Below, piece after piece: positions 8,207-15,962 of a stretch of 40,064 bases of DNA. Under the pieces are notes generated by a model. It saw only the letters and a program-made list of their open reading frames with translations, had not been told where the DNA came from and did no database searches. The position numbers were made by a program, and so were the translations under genes. Every line of letters begins with the position of its first letter. Position 1 is the first letter of the stretch. The DNA lies in contig DBOG01000073.1 in assembly GCA_002299915.1 (NCBI GenBank), forward strand, positions 1 to 40,064. The letters run 5' to 3'. Source of the stretch: Proteobacteria bacterium UBA652 (GTDB lineage Bacteria; Pseudomonadota; Gammaproteobacteria; Nitrosococcales; Methylophagaceae).

Positions 8207-10516
8207 CTATTTTATAACGGGTCCATCACTTTCACTAACTGCCTTCAAGCGCGCTAATAAATCAGTCCAATCTACTCGTCGTGTAAATCCTATAATATTA
8301 ATCCGCGGTGGTAATCCGCCGCCTTTTACAATGTAATAACCTGTCGGCGACTCACCTACACCCGACATATCGCATACATTATTGCGTAGCTTACAGCTTA
8401 GACCCATCTTTTGGTAGGAAAAATCCTTGAAGAAGCGTAAAAAAGTTTTTGACAAGGCCGCACTGGGCCCGCCACCCACTTCTGTTAATTGTTCAACCGC
8501 TCGTTGGCTGATCCGACGACGATGTTTATCGCCATCAGGGGTTGCAAATGCGGCATCAAAGGCCACCGCTTTCCAATTCGACAACCTTAAATCATGGATA
8601 TAGCCATCCAGCTTGCCCGTAATATCACCGAAATCAAAGGTCTCGGTCAATAAGGATAGATCAATTTTTTTCATGTCTACATTGGCAAATAATTGTGGTA
8701 ACGCACCAAAAGGATCATCTAATCTCAGATCTTGAATAAGCACCTGTCCTGCAAATAAATTAACCGATAAATCACCTTGCATTGTGATTTGTTTCTGCTG
8801 ATAGGAGACGTGTGGAATATTGCCTGATAACTTCCCTGACAGGGCAGGCCATTTTAGTTTCTCACTTAATAATGGCATCGAAATCGGGCTTAATTCTGCT
8901 GAAAATGACCATTTGGTTGTCTCATCCAACGGCCGATCTAAGGCAAATTCTGAAATCGTTACGGCACCATCCAAAATAGGTAAAGTGGCGGCTTGTATTA
9001 GTCGTAGCTGTGATCCTTTGCTCTGTATTTCAAATGTTGTCTCACCAAACGGAATCGCATAGAGCTGGCCGCCTTGCCAACTTAAGGTACTTCGAACGGG
9101 GTCGGCTAAACTTGTCCAGCCAAGTGTGCCAGATAAATTATGCAGCTGAAACCGCGCAGCCTTATCTTTAGCCGACACATCCTCTAAAGTTAAATTCATC
9201 TGATAGGCCTCCCCTACTTTATCCAAACTTAATGATGCACGACCAGATAAATCCATTTTACCTGCTGCATTTGATAATAAAAAAGGTTGCAACCATATTT
9301 CATATAAAGCGGGCACGTTAATATCTGATAAGATGATTGAGATATCAGATTGTAGCCAATCCGACAGATCCAATATTGCCGTGGACGCTAGCTGTGCCAC
9401 ACCAGCTTGATTGACAGTTGCCTGCGTGATCTCAAGTTGCTGCTGCATCAGATCCCACTTCCCTGCCCCTGTCAGCGATAAAGCCTGTTCACCAAAATCT
9501 AAAAATATTGGTTCTCCATAGACTTGGCCTGAATCTGCTATCGCTGAAAAATCCCATTCACCTGTTGCTGATTGCCAATTCCCTGCTATCTTCGCTGACA
9601 CTGATTCTGCCACCCATGCGCCTGCTGTATCGCTGCCGTTCAGATCTGACCAATACGTATTTATCTCTGCAGTTTCAACTAGGCTATTTTGACCTGTCAG
9701 CTGAAACCGACCCGCCAATGTGGCGGCTGTTAACCATGATTTTGCAAAGGCTATCGGCTGACTATCACTATATTCTGCTGCCAATGTGAATAGGGCAGGC
9801 ATGGCAAGCTGTTGGCTGGTAAACTCTGCCGACCAGCGCCCCGCTTGCCACTTGCCATTTAAAGTAGCCGTTGCCGCCTTAGATCCCTCCCCGAACCAGT
9901 TAGAAGCTATTGTAAAAGATTCAAGCGCATCTTGACCTGCCAATGCTATCTCTACATTGGCAGTGGCATCTTCCAGCCATCTTGCTAAGGGCAATAAATT
10001 GCCATTATTATTTTGCCCTGCTAATGCAAGGATGACTGGCGCAGCAAGCTGTTGGGAGCTGATGTTGGCGGTCCAAATTTTATCTTTTATTTCTGCCGTT
10101 AACTTTAAACTTCCTTCTGCCAACGCTCTATCTTGTACTGCTATTTGATAGTGGGCTTGCACGCTATTTCCTATCAATGAGAATTGTAGGTTTTGCTTAC
10201 CAAATTCTGCATGTGTAAATTTTAGCTGGCCTTGCTGGCAACTAAAGTTTTCGGAATAGAAGCTAACATTAGAACACCTTAGCTGGACATTTTTTATGTC
10301 GCCATAAGGTGCGGGTAGCTGTAAAACTTCAGCCTCTCCAACTAAGTTTAATTTATCTGTGCCTAGCCCTAAGCTTAGTTGGATCCCTTTTCCTGTGATA
10401 CCTGTGTTATCCGTTAACCAAGCAGAATCCAATTTAATTTCTATCGACTCAATAGCACTCGCTAAGCCGCTGCTGAGCAATAAAGAGATCGCTAAGAAAA
10501 GTTTCGCCCACTGCAT
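8207..10516 (-). CDS. ydbH: YdbH-family AsmA-like intermembrane phospholipid transport protein
   Basis: This is a long, beta-rich repetitive protein of 769 aa that probably spans the periplasm as a lipid bridge, as shown for the TamB/YhdP/YdbH group. A signal sequence or N-terminal membrane anchor occupies residues 1-22 (MQWAKLFLAISLLLSSGLASA). The body consists of repeated amphipathic strands with many Leu-Ser-Gly patterns. The conserved YdbH C-terminal region is present (GDITGKLDGYIHDLRLSNW near 645; FSYQKMGLSCKLRNNVCDMSG; KGGGLPPRINIIGF near 740). Two cysteines near 700-710 could form a disulfide. The DUF1318 gene that follows supports the assignment. It begins 3 bases after the cysM stop, without a strong ribosome-binding site, which suggests translational coupling. 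Confidence 0.8.
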   Translation of the reverse strand: MQWAKLFLAISLLLSSGLASAIESIEIKLDSAWLTDNTGITGKGIQLSLGLGTDKLNLVGEAEVLQLPAPYGDIKNVQLRCSNVSFYSENFSCQQGQLKFTHAEFGKQNLQFSLIGNSVQAHYQIAVQDRALAEGSLKLTAEIKDKIWTANISSQQLAAPVILALAGQNNNGNLLPLARWLEDATANVEIALAGQDALESFTIASNWFGEGSKAATATLNGKWQAGRWSAEFTSQQLAMPALFTLAAEYSDSQPIAFAKSWLTAATLAGRFQLTGQNSLVETAEINTYWSDLNGSDTAGAWVAESVSAKIAGNWQSATGEWDFSAIADSGQVYGEPIFLDFGEQALSLTGAGKWDLMQQQLEITQATVNQAGVAQLASTAILDLSDWLQSDISIILSDINVPALYEIWLQPFLLSNAAGKMDLSGRASLSLDKVGEAYQMNLTLEDVSAKDKAARFQLHNLSGTLGWTSLADPVRSTLSWQGGQLYAIPFGETTFEIQSKGSQLRLIQAATLPILDGAVTISEFALDRPLDETTKWSFSAELSPISMPLLSEKLKWPALSGKLSGNIPHVSYQQKQITMQGDLSVNLFAGQVLIQDLRLDDPFGALPQLFANVDMKKIDLSLLTETFDFGDITGKLDGYIHDLRLSNWKAVAFDAAFATPDGDKHRRRISQRAVEQLTEVGGGPSAALSKTFLRFFKDFSYQKMGLSCKLRNNVCDMSGVGESPTGYYIVKGGGLPPRINIIGFTRRVDWTDLLARLKAVSESDGPVIK

Positions 10517-10519
10517 AAC

Positions 10520-11410
10520 TTATTCAGCTGGGAACACACCCGTTGAGATATAGCGATCGCCGCGATCACAAATAATACAAACGATAATTGCATTGCTAAC
10601 TTGGTCAGATAAACGTAATGCCGCCGCAACCGCGCCACCAGATGAAACACCCGCAAAGATGCCTTCTTCCGTCGCTAATCGTCGCATCGACTCTTCAGCT
10701 ACTTCTTGCTCCATATCTAAGGTCTGATCAACCCTGTCGGCTTCAAATATTGTGGGTAAATAGGCTTCTGGCCAACGACGAATACCCGGAATACTCGCAC
10801 CATCGACAGGCTGCACACCGACAATTTGTATCTTAGGGTTTTGTTCTTTTAAATAACGAGAGACCCCCATAATCGTGCCCGTCGTACCCATCGCACTGAC
10901 AAAATGGGTGATTTTGCCGTCCGTATCTCGCCAAATCTCAGGGCCTGTTGTTGCATAATGTGCCAAGGGATTATCAATATTAGCGAATTGATCTAGCACT
11001 TTACCCTTGCCCTGTGCTGCCATCTCCAAAGCCATATCTCGTGCCTCTTCCATGCCCTCAGCTAGCACAATTTCTGCGCCATACGCCCGCATGGATGCCC
11101 GGCGTTCAACACTCATATTCTTCGGCATAATCAATATCATACGATAGCCTTTGATCGCCGCCGCCATCGCTAACGCAATACCCGTATTACCGCTGGTTGC
11201 TTCAATCAAGGTATCACCTGACTTAATATCACCACGTGCTTCTGCTTGCTGAATCATGCTCAGTGCAGGCCGATCTTTCACCGAACCCGCGGGATTATTA
11301 CCCTCTAACTTCACTAAAATAGTATTGCTGGACTCGCCGGCTAATCGCTGTAACCGCACCAAAGGCGTATTGCCAATAAAGGATTCTATTGTGGGAAAAT
11401 CGGTCATCAT
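10520..11410 (-). CDS. cysM: cysteine synthase B (O-acetylserine sulfhydrylase)
   Basis: This PLP enzyme makes cysteine from O-acetylserine and sulfide or thiosulfate. The 296 aa length fits CysM and is shorter than CysK. The N-terminus FIGNTPLVRLQRL is conserved. The PLP lysine is Lys45 in NPAGSVKDRPA. The substrate loop is TSGNTG at 72-77, and the phosphate-binding Gly/Thr loop is MGTTGTIMG near 180. The CysM type is favoured by length and by its place next to acpS, as in Pseudomonas where cysM lies in this neighbourhood. The start could be the first or second of two adjacent ATG codons. It begins 7 bases after the acpS stop. Confidence 0.92.
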   Translation of the reverse strand: MMTDFPTIESFIGNTPLVRLQRLAGESSNTILVKLEGNNPAGSVKDRPALSMIQQAEARGDIKSGDTLIEATSGNTGIALAMAAAIKGYRMILIMPKNMSVERRASMRAYGAEIVLAEGMEEARDMALEMAAQGKGKVLDQFANIDNPLAHYATTGPEIWRDTDGKITHFVSAMGTTGTIMGVSRYLKEQNPKIQIVGVQPVDGASIPGIRRWPEAYLPTIFEADRVDQTLDMEQEVAEESMRRLATEEGIFAGVSSGGAVAAALRLSDQVSNAIIVCIICDRGDRYISTGVFPAE

Positions 11411-11417
11411 CTCAATC

Positions 11418-11789
11418 CTAACTTAAGGTTACAAAGGCCAAGGCATAATCACCATCATCGCTCAAACTCAGCAACGCCTTGCTTATTTTTTGCTCTATCA
11501 TTATCTTTTCTGCCTGTTCATAAAAGCATAATAACGGGCGGCCTAGCGCATCATTTTTCACCCCAATATGGCGCAAACTTAAACCATCTCTAAAGCCCGT
11601 ACCAAAGGCTTTTACGGTCGCTTCTTTAGCAGCAAAACGCTTTGCCAAAAAAGCGGCGGGATATATCGCATGCTGAAAGTCCTCTAATTCAGCTATGGTT
11701 AATATTTTTTCTGCAATGCGATCGCCATGCTTATATAGTAATGCGGTCATCCTAGAGATCTGCACTAAATCTGTCCCAATACCAATCAT
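11418..11789 (-). CDS. acpS: holo-[acyl-carrier-protein] synthase AcpS
   Basis: This enzyme transfers 4'-phosphopantetheine from CoA to apo-ACP, which fatty acid synthesis requires. The 123 aa protein has the two family signatures: IGIGTDLVQISR with Mg-binding Asp7, and FLAKRFAAKEATVKAFGTG with Glu56. Its start overlaps the pdxJ stop by 4 bases (ATGA), as in the classical pdxJ-acpS pair, so translation is probably coupled. Confidence 0.95.
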   Translation of the reverse strand: MIGIGTDLVQISRMTALLYKHGDRIAEKILTIAELEDFQHAIYPAAFLAKRFAAKEATVKAFGTGFRDGLSLRHIGVKNDALGRPLLCFYEQAEKIMIEQKISKALLSLSDDGDYALAFVTLS

Positions 11790-12514
11790 CCTCTCGCGAT
11801 AACCATCAACTGTTTCATTTCTCGTACCGCTTCCTGCAAGCCCGTAAAAAAAGCGCGTGAAATAATCGCATGGCCAATATTCAATTCCACCAGCTGAGGG
11901 ATCTCCGCAATCGCACCCACATTTTGATAATTCAAGCCATGCCCAGCATTCACCTGTAAACCTGACTCATGTGCATGATGTACGGCATCCATAATCTGCT
12001 GAAGTTCCTGCCGTGCCTCTGCCGCATTACGTGCATCGGCAAAGCGCCCTGTATGTAATTCCACCACAGGTACACCACAATCTACTGCCGCATCAATTTG
12101 AGTTTTATCAGGATCAATAAATAAAGAAACGGCAATCTCCGCCGCCGCCAATCGCTGGCATGCATCCTGCATTTTGCTCATCTGTCCCGCCACATCTAGG
12201 CCGCCTTCAGTGGTCAATTCTTCCCGCTTTTCAGGCACCAAACAACAATCGGCAGGCTGATATTTTTCTGCCATCGCCAACATCTCATCAGTTACCGCCA
12301 TTTCCAAATTCATTTTAGTCTGCAAAATATCGCTCAGCATCGCCACATCGCGCTCTTGAATATGCCGCCGATCTTCGCGTAAATGTAAGGTAATACCGTC
12401 CGCACCCGCCTGTTCTGCTTCTATTGCCGCCTGCACAGGATCGGGGTAGCGGGTACCTCGCGCTTGTCGCAATGTCGCAATGTGGTCAATGTTAACGCCT
12501 AAAAATATGGCCAT
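11786..12514 (-). CDS. pdxJ: pyridoxine 5'-phosphate synthase PdxJ
   Basis: This TIM-barrel enzyme condenses 1-deoxyxylulose 5-phosphate with 3-amino-2-oxopropyl phosphate to form pyridoxine 5'-phosphate. The 242 aa match the family. Signatures include LGVNIDHIATLRQARG at the N-terminus, the TLHLREDRRHI loop near 43, CLVPEKREELTTEGG near 92-106, VELHTGRFA near 150 and the GHGLNYQNV loop near 192. It is the first gene of the leftward operon. Its PLP product serves CysM encoded downstream. In most relatives recO is directly upstream; here an accessory insertion separates them. Confidence 0.95.
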   Translation of the reverse strand: MAIFLGVNIDHIATLRQARGTRYPDPVQAAIEAEQAGADGITLHLREDRRHIQERDVAMLSDILQTKMNLEMAVTDEMLAMAEKYQPADCCLVPEKREELTTEGGLDVAGQMSKMQDACQRLAAAEIAVSLFIDPDKTQIDAAVDCGVPVVELHTGRFADARNAAEARQELQQIMDAVHHAHESGLQVNAGHGLNYQNVGAIAEIPQLVELNIGHAIISRAFFTGLQEAVREMKQLMVIARG

Positions 12515-12606
12515 TCCGATGCTTCCTTATTAATTATTAGCTATAAGCCTAGTATTAATTATACTCACTAAAACATCATCCTGTGATTATTGACCCTACA
12601 AAATAT

Positions 12607-12633
12607 AAAAAAGGCCTGAATAAATCAGGCCTT
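12607..12633 (-). terminator. intrinsic terminator of the accessory insertion
   Basis: Arms AAGGCCTGA (12611-12619) and TCAGGCCTT (12625-12633) enclose ATAAA. Reading leftward they are followed by a run of six T. It separates the decayed protease gene from pdxJ, so pdxJ probably has its own promoter in 12515-12600. Confidence 0.8.
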
Positions 12634-12660
12634 GTTTGTTTAAAACTAACAATAATCTAA

Positions 12661-14158
12661 CTATTGATTCAACACAATATCAATAGCACAAGTCACATCC
12701 TGAATATTCATCATCCCATCACCATTACAATCAGAGCCGTATATAATCGGATCGCCCGCTAGGACAATGTTAATAATGGCAGTAACATCCGCAATATCAA
12801 CACCTCCATCTGCATTGGCATCCCCGGCGATATATTCGCTTTCAAACTGGATATCCGCCTGACCATACATCACTCCCGTAAATTGTTTTGCATTAGGGAT
12901 GGCATTGGCATTTTGTGCCGTGGTGATATTAGGTGGAATAATCAATTCTAATGTCACCATGTGTTTTGGGGAAGTAATTGTTAGGTGGTCTGCGATAGGT
13001 GCCGCCGCTGCCATTCAAATAGACGGCAACAGTGTATTGCACTCCTGCTTGTACAACTATTGGTGTGATATCAGTATAACCCCAACCATTATTTGTTGAG
13101 GTAACAGTTGTCGAGGCCAATTCAATACTGGTGCCACCCACCACTCTTCTGAATAGTTTGACTGTTTTGCTGCCATCAAATTGACCGCCTAATTGCTTAA
13201 TTTTGCCATTGCTTTGCGGGGTAAAGTGATATCCCATGGCATAATTCCATGCATAACCTATAGCTTTCGCTTGGAGTAGCTCCAGATTGAAAAATTGGCC
13301 TTTCAACACGAACCATTGAGATAGAACAATTCCAACAAATCCCTGCAAGACCTTCATTGTTATCACTTTTCCCTGCAATAAGACCAGCAACATGCGTGCC
13401 ATGACCACAGGATTCATCATTAGCATTGCAATTCCCCCTCATATCCGTATTGTTTAAACTACCGGCCAATGAAAATTGAGATCTGAAATTGCCTAAATCT
13501 GGATGGTTTTTTGCGTTAGGATAATCAGTATTACCCACATCTAATCCTGAATCAACAATACCAATATAGCTATGCCCTTTTGTTTTATCCCATGCATTTT
13601 GTATATTGAGCTCATATAATCCCCATTGGTAATTATTGAGGTTCTGAAATAAAGGATCATCGGGTGTCGTTGCTGAAAACATACCCACATCATTGTCACT
13701 CACAGAGATAATATTGGGATTATTTCTTAATACCTTTTCTCCCCGCGCCCTAGCATCTTTAGAAGAATAATCTAGCAGTATATAGCGTTGCAGCAGCGCT
13801 TCTGATGAGTCTGGATGAATTAATGTGAAATCAGGCTGGATATCTTTTAGTTTGCCAATTTCTTCTGGCGATAAACCAATCGTTTTATCTGCAAAACCAA
13901 TTTTCTTACGGTGTGAAATAAGGTATCTTGCCTTTGTTACATCGCCTATTTCCTGGTAAATATTTTTGTTCTTTGAGCGTATTAATTCATTAATTACGTT
14001 GGGCTTAAGTTCTGCTTCAGAAGTCATCAGTATGATTAATTGATATGATGGGTTTATTTCATCGGCTACAGGCTCCAGTTGCTCTTTTGAATCCGCAGCG
14101 ACTGCAACTATAGATAAAAATACTGCCGTACCATTACAAAAAACCGCAAATGCTTCAT
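12661..14158 (-). pseudogene. decayed secreted subtilase (S8) with C-terminal dockerin-like repeats
   Basis: The remains of one secreted protease are spread over three frames. ATG 14158 has GGAGAGAGG just upstream and starts a signal peptide that breaks at a run of six T; the frame then resumes as GTAVFLSIVAVAADSKEQ and runs through a propeptide. The catalytic Asp motif IGIVDSGLDV and the His motif GHGTHVAGLIAG are present (about 13560 and 13390). Soon after ICWNCSISMVRV the sequence jumps to a beta domain (GYHFTPQSNGKIKQLGG), so the Asn and Ser (GTSMA) parts of the catalytic domain are missing. Frame changes occur near 14130, near 13260 and near 12930. The beta domain may be DUF4082-like (tentative). 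The end has two calcium-loop repeats, GDANADGGVDIADV and SDCNGDGMMNIQDV, typical of dockerin type I. The internal deletion cannot be explained by sequencing error. Confidence 0.85.
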
Positions 14159-14188
14159 ATACCTCTCTCCCATCAACAAAAAATCAAA

Positions 14189-14770
14189 CTAGAGTCTTCC
14201 CTTTTTTCTAAGCGCTTGCATAGCAAATAATAGTAGCATTAGAATAATGGCCACATTCATCCATGTAGAAAATAAGGGAATTGGGTTTAGCCCCCCGACT
14301 CCTTGAGAAACACTCAGATTCAAAGTGCCTATGAAATTTTCATCGTACAGAAGGTCTAGCTCTGCTGTATTCTGTGAGAGATCTCCTGAGCTCGCGGAAC
14401 CTTCTTCATAAAATGAGATTTCATAAATCCCCGCCTCCTGTAAGAGTCCAATCGAAATATCTAATATGGCAGGCGCACACAATAATGTGGATTCTAATTC
14501 TATTGGCTGAATGGATACGTTTATTTTTCTAGTGAGTGCATCCACCTCAAATCCGTTTTCTCCAAAAACCAAATAACAACCTACACTGCGGATCCGCAAC
14601 GTAACCAATTCTGTCGTTGTTGGATGATCGGGTATAAACTCAATTGTGAAATCTCCGCTCAGCTCCGCAGAATAAGAAGCTTGTGGCAATGCAAGAACAA
14701 CCATGCCCACTAACAATGAGATGGCAATAACGGATTTTCTTAGATAAATTTGTATAATATTAAAAGACAT
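14189..14770 (-). CDS. secreted protein with IPTL-CTERM-like sorting tail
   Basis: This 193 aa protein has no recognised function. An N-terminal signal peptide is clear, with a basic start, a hydrophobic core VIAISLLVGMVVLAL and probable cleavage after SYSA (about residue 35). The mature part is beta-rich with two cysteines (GCYLVFG and LLCAPA). The C-terminus has the tripartite layout of an exosortase substrate: IPLFSTW, a membrane segment, then ALRKKGR. This resembles the IPTLxxWG-CTERM signal, which is linked in the literature to exosortase H, although here it reads IPLFSTWM. No exosortase lies in this window. GGAG lies nine bases before ATG 14770. The protease pseudogene begins 30 bases downstream, so the two were probably one operon. 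Confidence 0.7.
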   Translation of the reverse strand: MSFNIIQIYLRKSVIAISLLVGMVVLALPQASYSAELSGDFTIEFIPDHPTTTELVTLRIRSVGCYLVFGENGFEVDALTRKINVSIQPIELESTLLCAPAILDISIGLLQEAGIYEISFYEEGSASSGDLSQNTAELDLLYDENFIGTLNLSVSQGVGGLNPIPLFSTWMNVAIILMLLLFAMQALRKKGRL

Positions 14771-14817
14771 GATATTTACTCCGTGTTGGTTTATTTAGCC
14801 AACCTACTAAATAGTCA

Positions 14818-14836
14818 CTTACAGATAGTCTGTAAG
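14818..14836. repeat. perfect inverted repeat in the leader of the IPTL-CTERM gene
   Basis: CTTACAGA (14818-14825) and TCTGTAAG (14829-14836) flank TAG. The repeat lies just downstream of the candidate promoter and could be an operator or a leader hairpin. A second small hairpin, GTTGG/CCAAC, occupies 14785-14803. Confidence 0.5.
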
Positions 14837-14838
14837 CT

Positions 14839-14870
14839 AGGATAACACTAGGGGGGGGGGCTATTGCCAA
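14839..14870 (-). promoter_or_regulatory. candidate promoter with a ten-base C tract in its spacer
   Basis: Reading leftward, TTGGCA (14870-14865) is a five-of-six match to the -35 consensus and TATCCT (14844-14839) a four-of-six match to the -10. The spacer is 20 bases and contains an uninterrupted run of ten C (14851-14860 on the minus strand). A loss of three would give the optimal 17. Such tracts drive phase variation in other bacteria. The remaining sequence between 14771 and 15024 shows no gene. Confidence 0.4.
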
Positions 14871-15024
14871 GATTTATTTTTAGCTCTTTTTTAATAGCAC
14901 ACGCTGAGCCTATTCAAACTAGATTTCATGCTAATAACCACCCAATAGCATCATATCATTCATCCTAATCAGATCTTATCTGTTTTTTCTAGGCGGCATG
15001 AGCTGCTATCTGAAGATCACAATG

Positions 15025-15747
15025 TTATTTATCCTGTGGTCTCATCGCATTCATTTCTGCAAATAACTGCCTGCTCCTGAGCGGTTTATCACCTAAGTAA
15101 AACTGCATTATGCCACGCATCAGCTGTTTAATCTCTAATAAACCTGCCAGATCAAAATCAGTTTCTTCATCGAGCTGTCGCAATGCACGGCCTGAAATTT
15201 TTGCCGCGGGTGCACCCGCATGCCAGAGACGCAAGCCTTCTGTCGGTTGATAATAATACTGTGTCTCATCACCTCGTGCGAGGTGTGTATCGCTTTCATG
15301 GGTTAATGCTAAGGCATATCCCAGTGCATGTAATAGTCGCTTCTCAAATAAACGAAGTACGATTTCGGTTTCAGTACACTCTGCTAATTGGGTTAAGGTA
15401 TTTTCATATAATTGGAATACCGATTCTGCAGGATCGTGTGTGGCTAATAAACGTAGCAGTAATTCATTAAGGTATAAACCGCATAAATTTGCGTTGCCTT
15501 GCAAAGCATGCCGCGGCCCTGCTGATTCGCTAGCCGTTAACGTTTGCAATTCACTCCGCCCCACCCAACTCACCCATAAAGGCTGATAGGCTTGCAATAA
15601 ACCCGCTTGGCTACGTTTCTTACCCCGCACACCTTTCGCCACCACCCGCCGAACACCTTGCTCACGGCTAAATAAATCCAGCAACAAACTGGTTTCACGA
15701 TAAGGCCGTTGATGCAGGATATAGGCATTCTCTAATTTAGATTTCAA
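15025..15747 (-). CDS. recO: DNA repair protein RecO
   Basis: This protein loads RecA on SSB-coated DNA with RecR and anneals single strands in the RecF pathway. An OB fold occupies the N-terminal 80 residues (AYILHQRPYRETSLLLDLFSRE, then GVRRVVAKGVRG). A helical C-terminal domain follows, with LCGLYLNELLLRLL near 95. The length of 240 aa is close to E. coli RecO (242). Two TTG starts are possible (15759 and 15747). The second is preferred because GGAA lies about seven bases before it. The usual tight spacing to era is broken by about 200 noncoding bases, and to pdxJ by the accessory insertion. Confidence 0.9.
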   Translation of the reverse strand: MKSKLENAYILHQRPYRETSLLLDLFSREQGVRRVVAKGVRGKKRSQAGLLQAYQPLWVSWVGRSELQTLTASESAGPRHALQGNANLCGLYLNELLLRLLATHDPAESVFQLYENTLTQLAECTETEIVLRLFEKRLLHALGYALALTHESDTHLARGDETQYYYQPTEGLRLWHAGAPAAKISGRALRQLDEETDFDLAGLLEIKQLMRGIMQFYLGDKPLRSRQLFAEMNAMRPQDK

Positions 15748-15823
15748 CGTGAGTTCCAAAAACTAAATGAGTGTAGCTAAACATATTCCAGTAGATTCCC
15801 CATTCATCAGTAAGTCTGTACAA

Positions 15824-15882
15824 AAAATTTGCTTGGAGCAAATTTTGGATGCGGAGCAACCCTGTAGGGGTGAAATACAGGG
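15824..15882. repeat. two adjacent hairpins in the era-recO gap
   Basis: The first has ten-base perfect arms AAAATTTGCT and AGCAAATTTT around TGG (15824-15846). The second has seven-base arms CCCTGTA (15860-15866) and TACAGGG (15876-15882). Reading leftward the first is followed by two more T, so it could act as a weak terminator. The compact paired layout also resembles an extragenic palindromic element. The rest of the gap (15748-15962) shows nothing recognisable. Confidence 0.6.
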
Positions 15883-15962
15883 ATGTGTTTCATCAAAATA
15901 ACGTGGCTCATTAAAATAAAATTCGGTGGCAAAAGATGAATGTCCAATTATACCCTTGGCCG

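Noticed and set aside
12929..13426. Independent gene in the middle frame of the accessory insertion
   Set aside because: Its first half is the out-of-frame reading of the subtilase His-motif region. Only the part after about 13250 is meaningful, and it continues the same broken gene.
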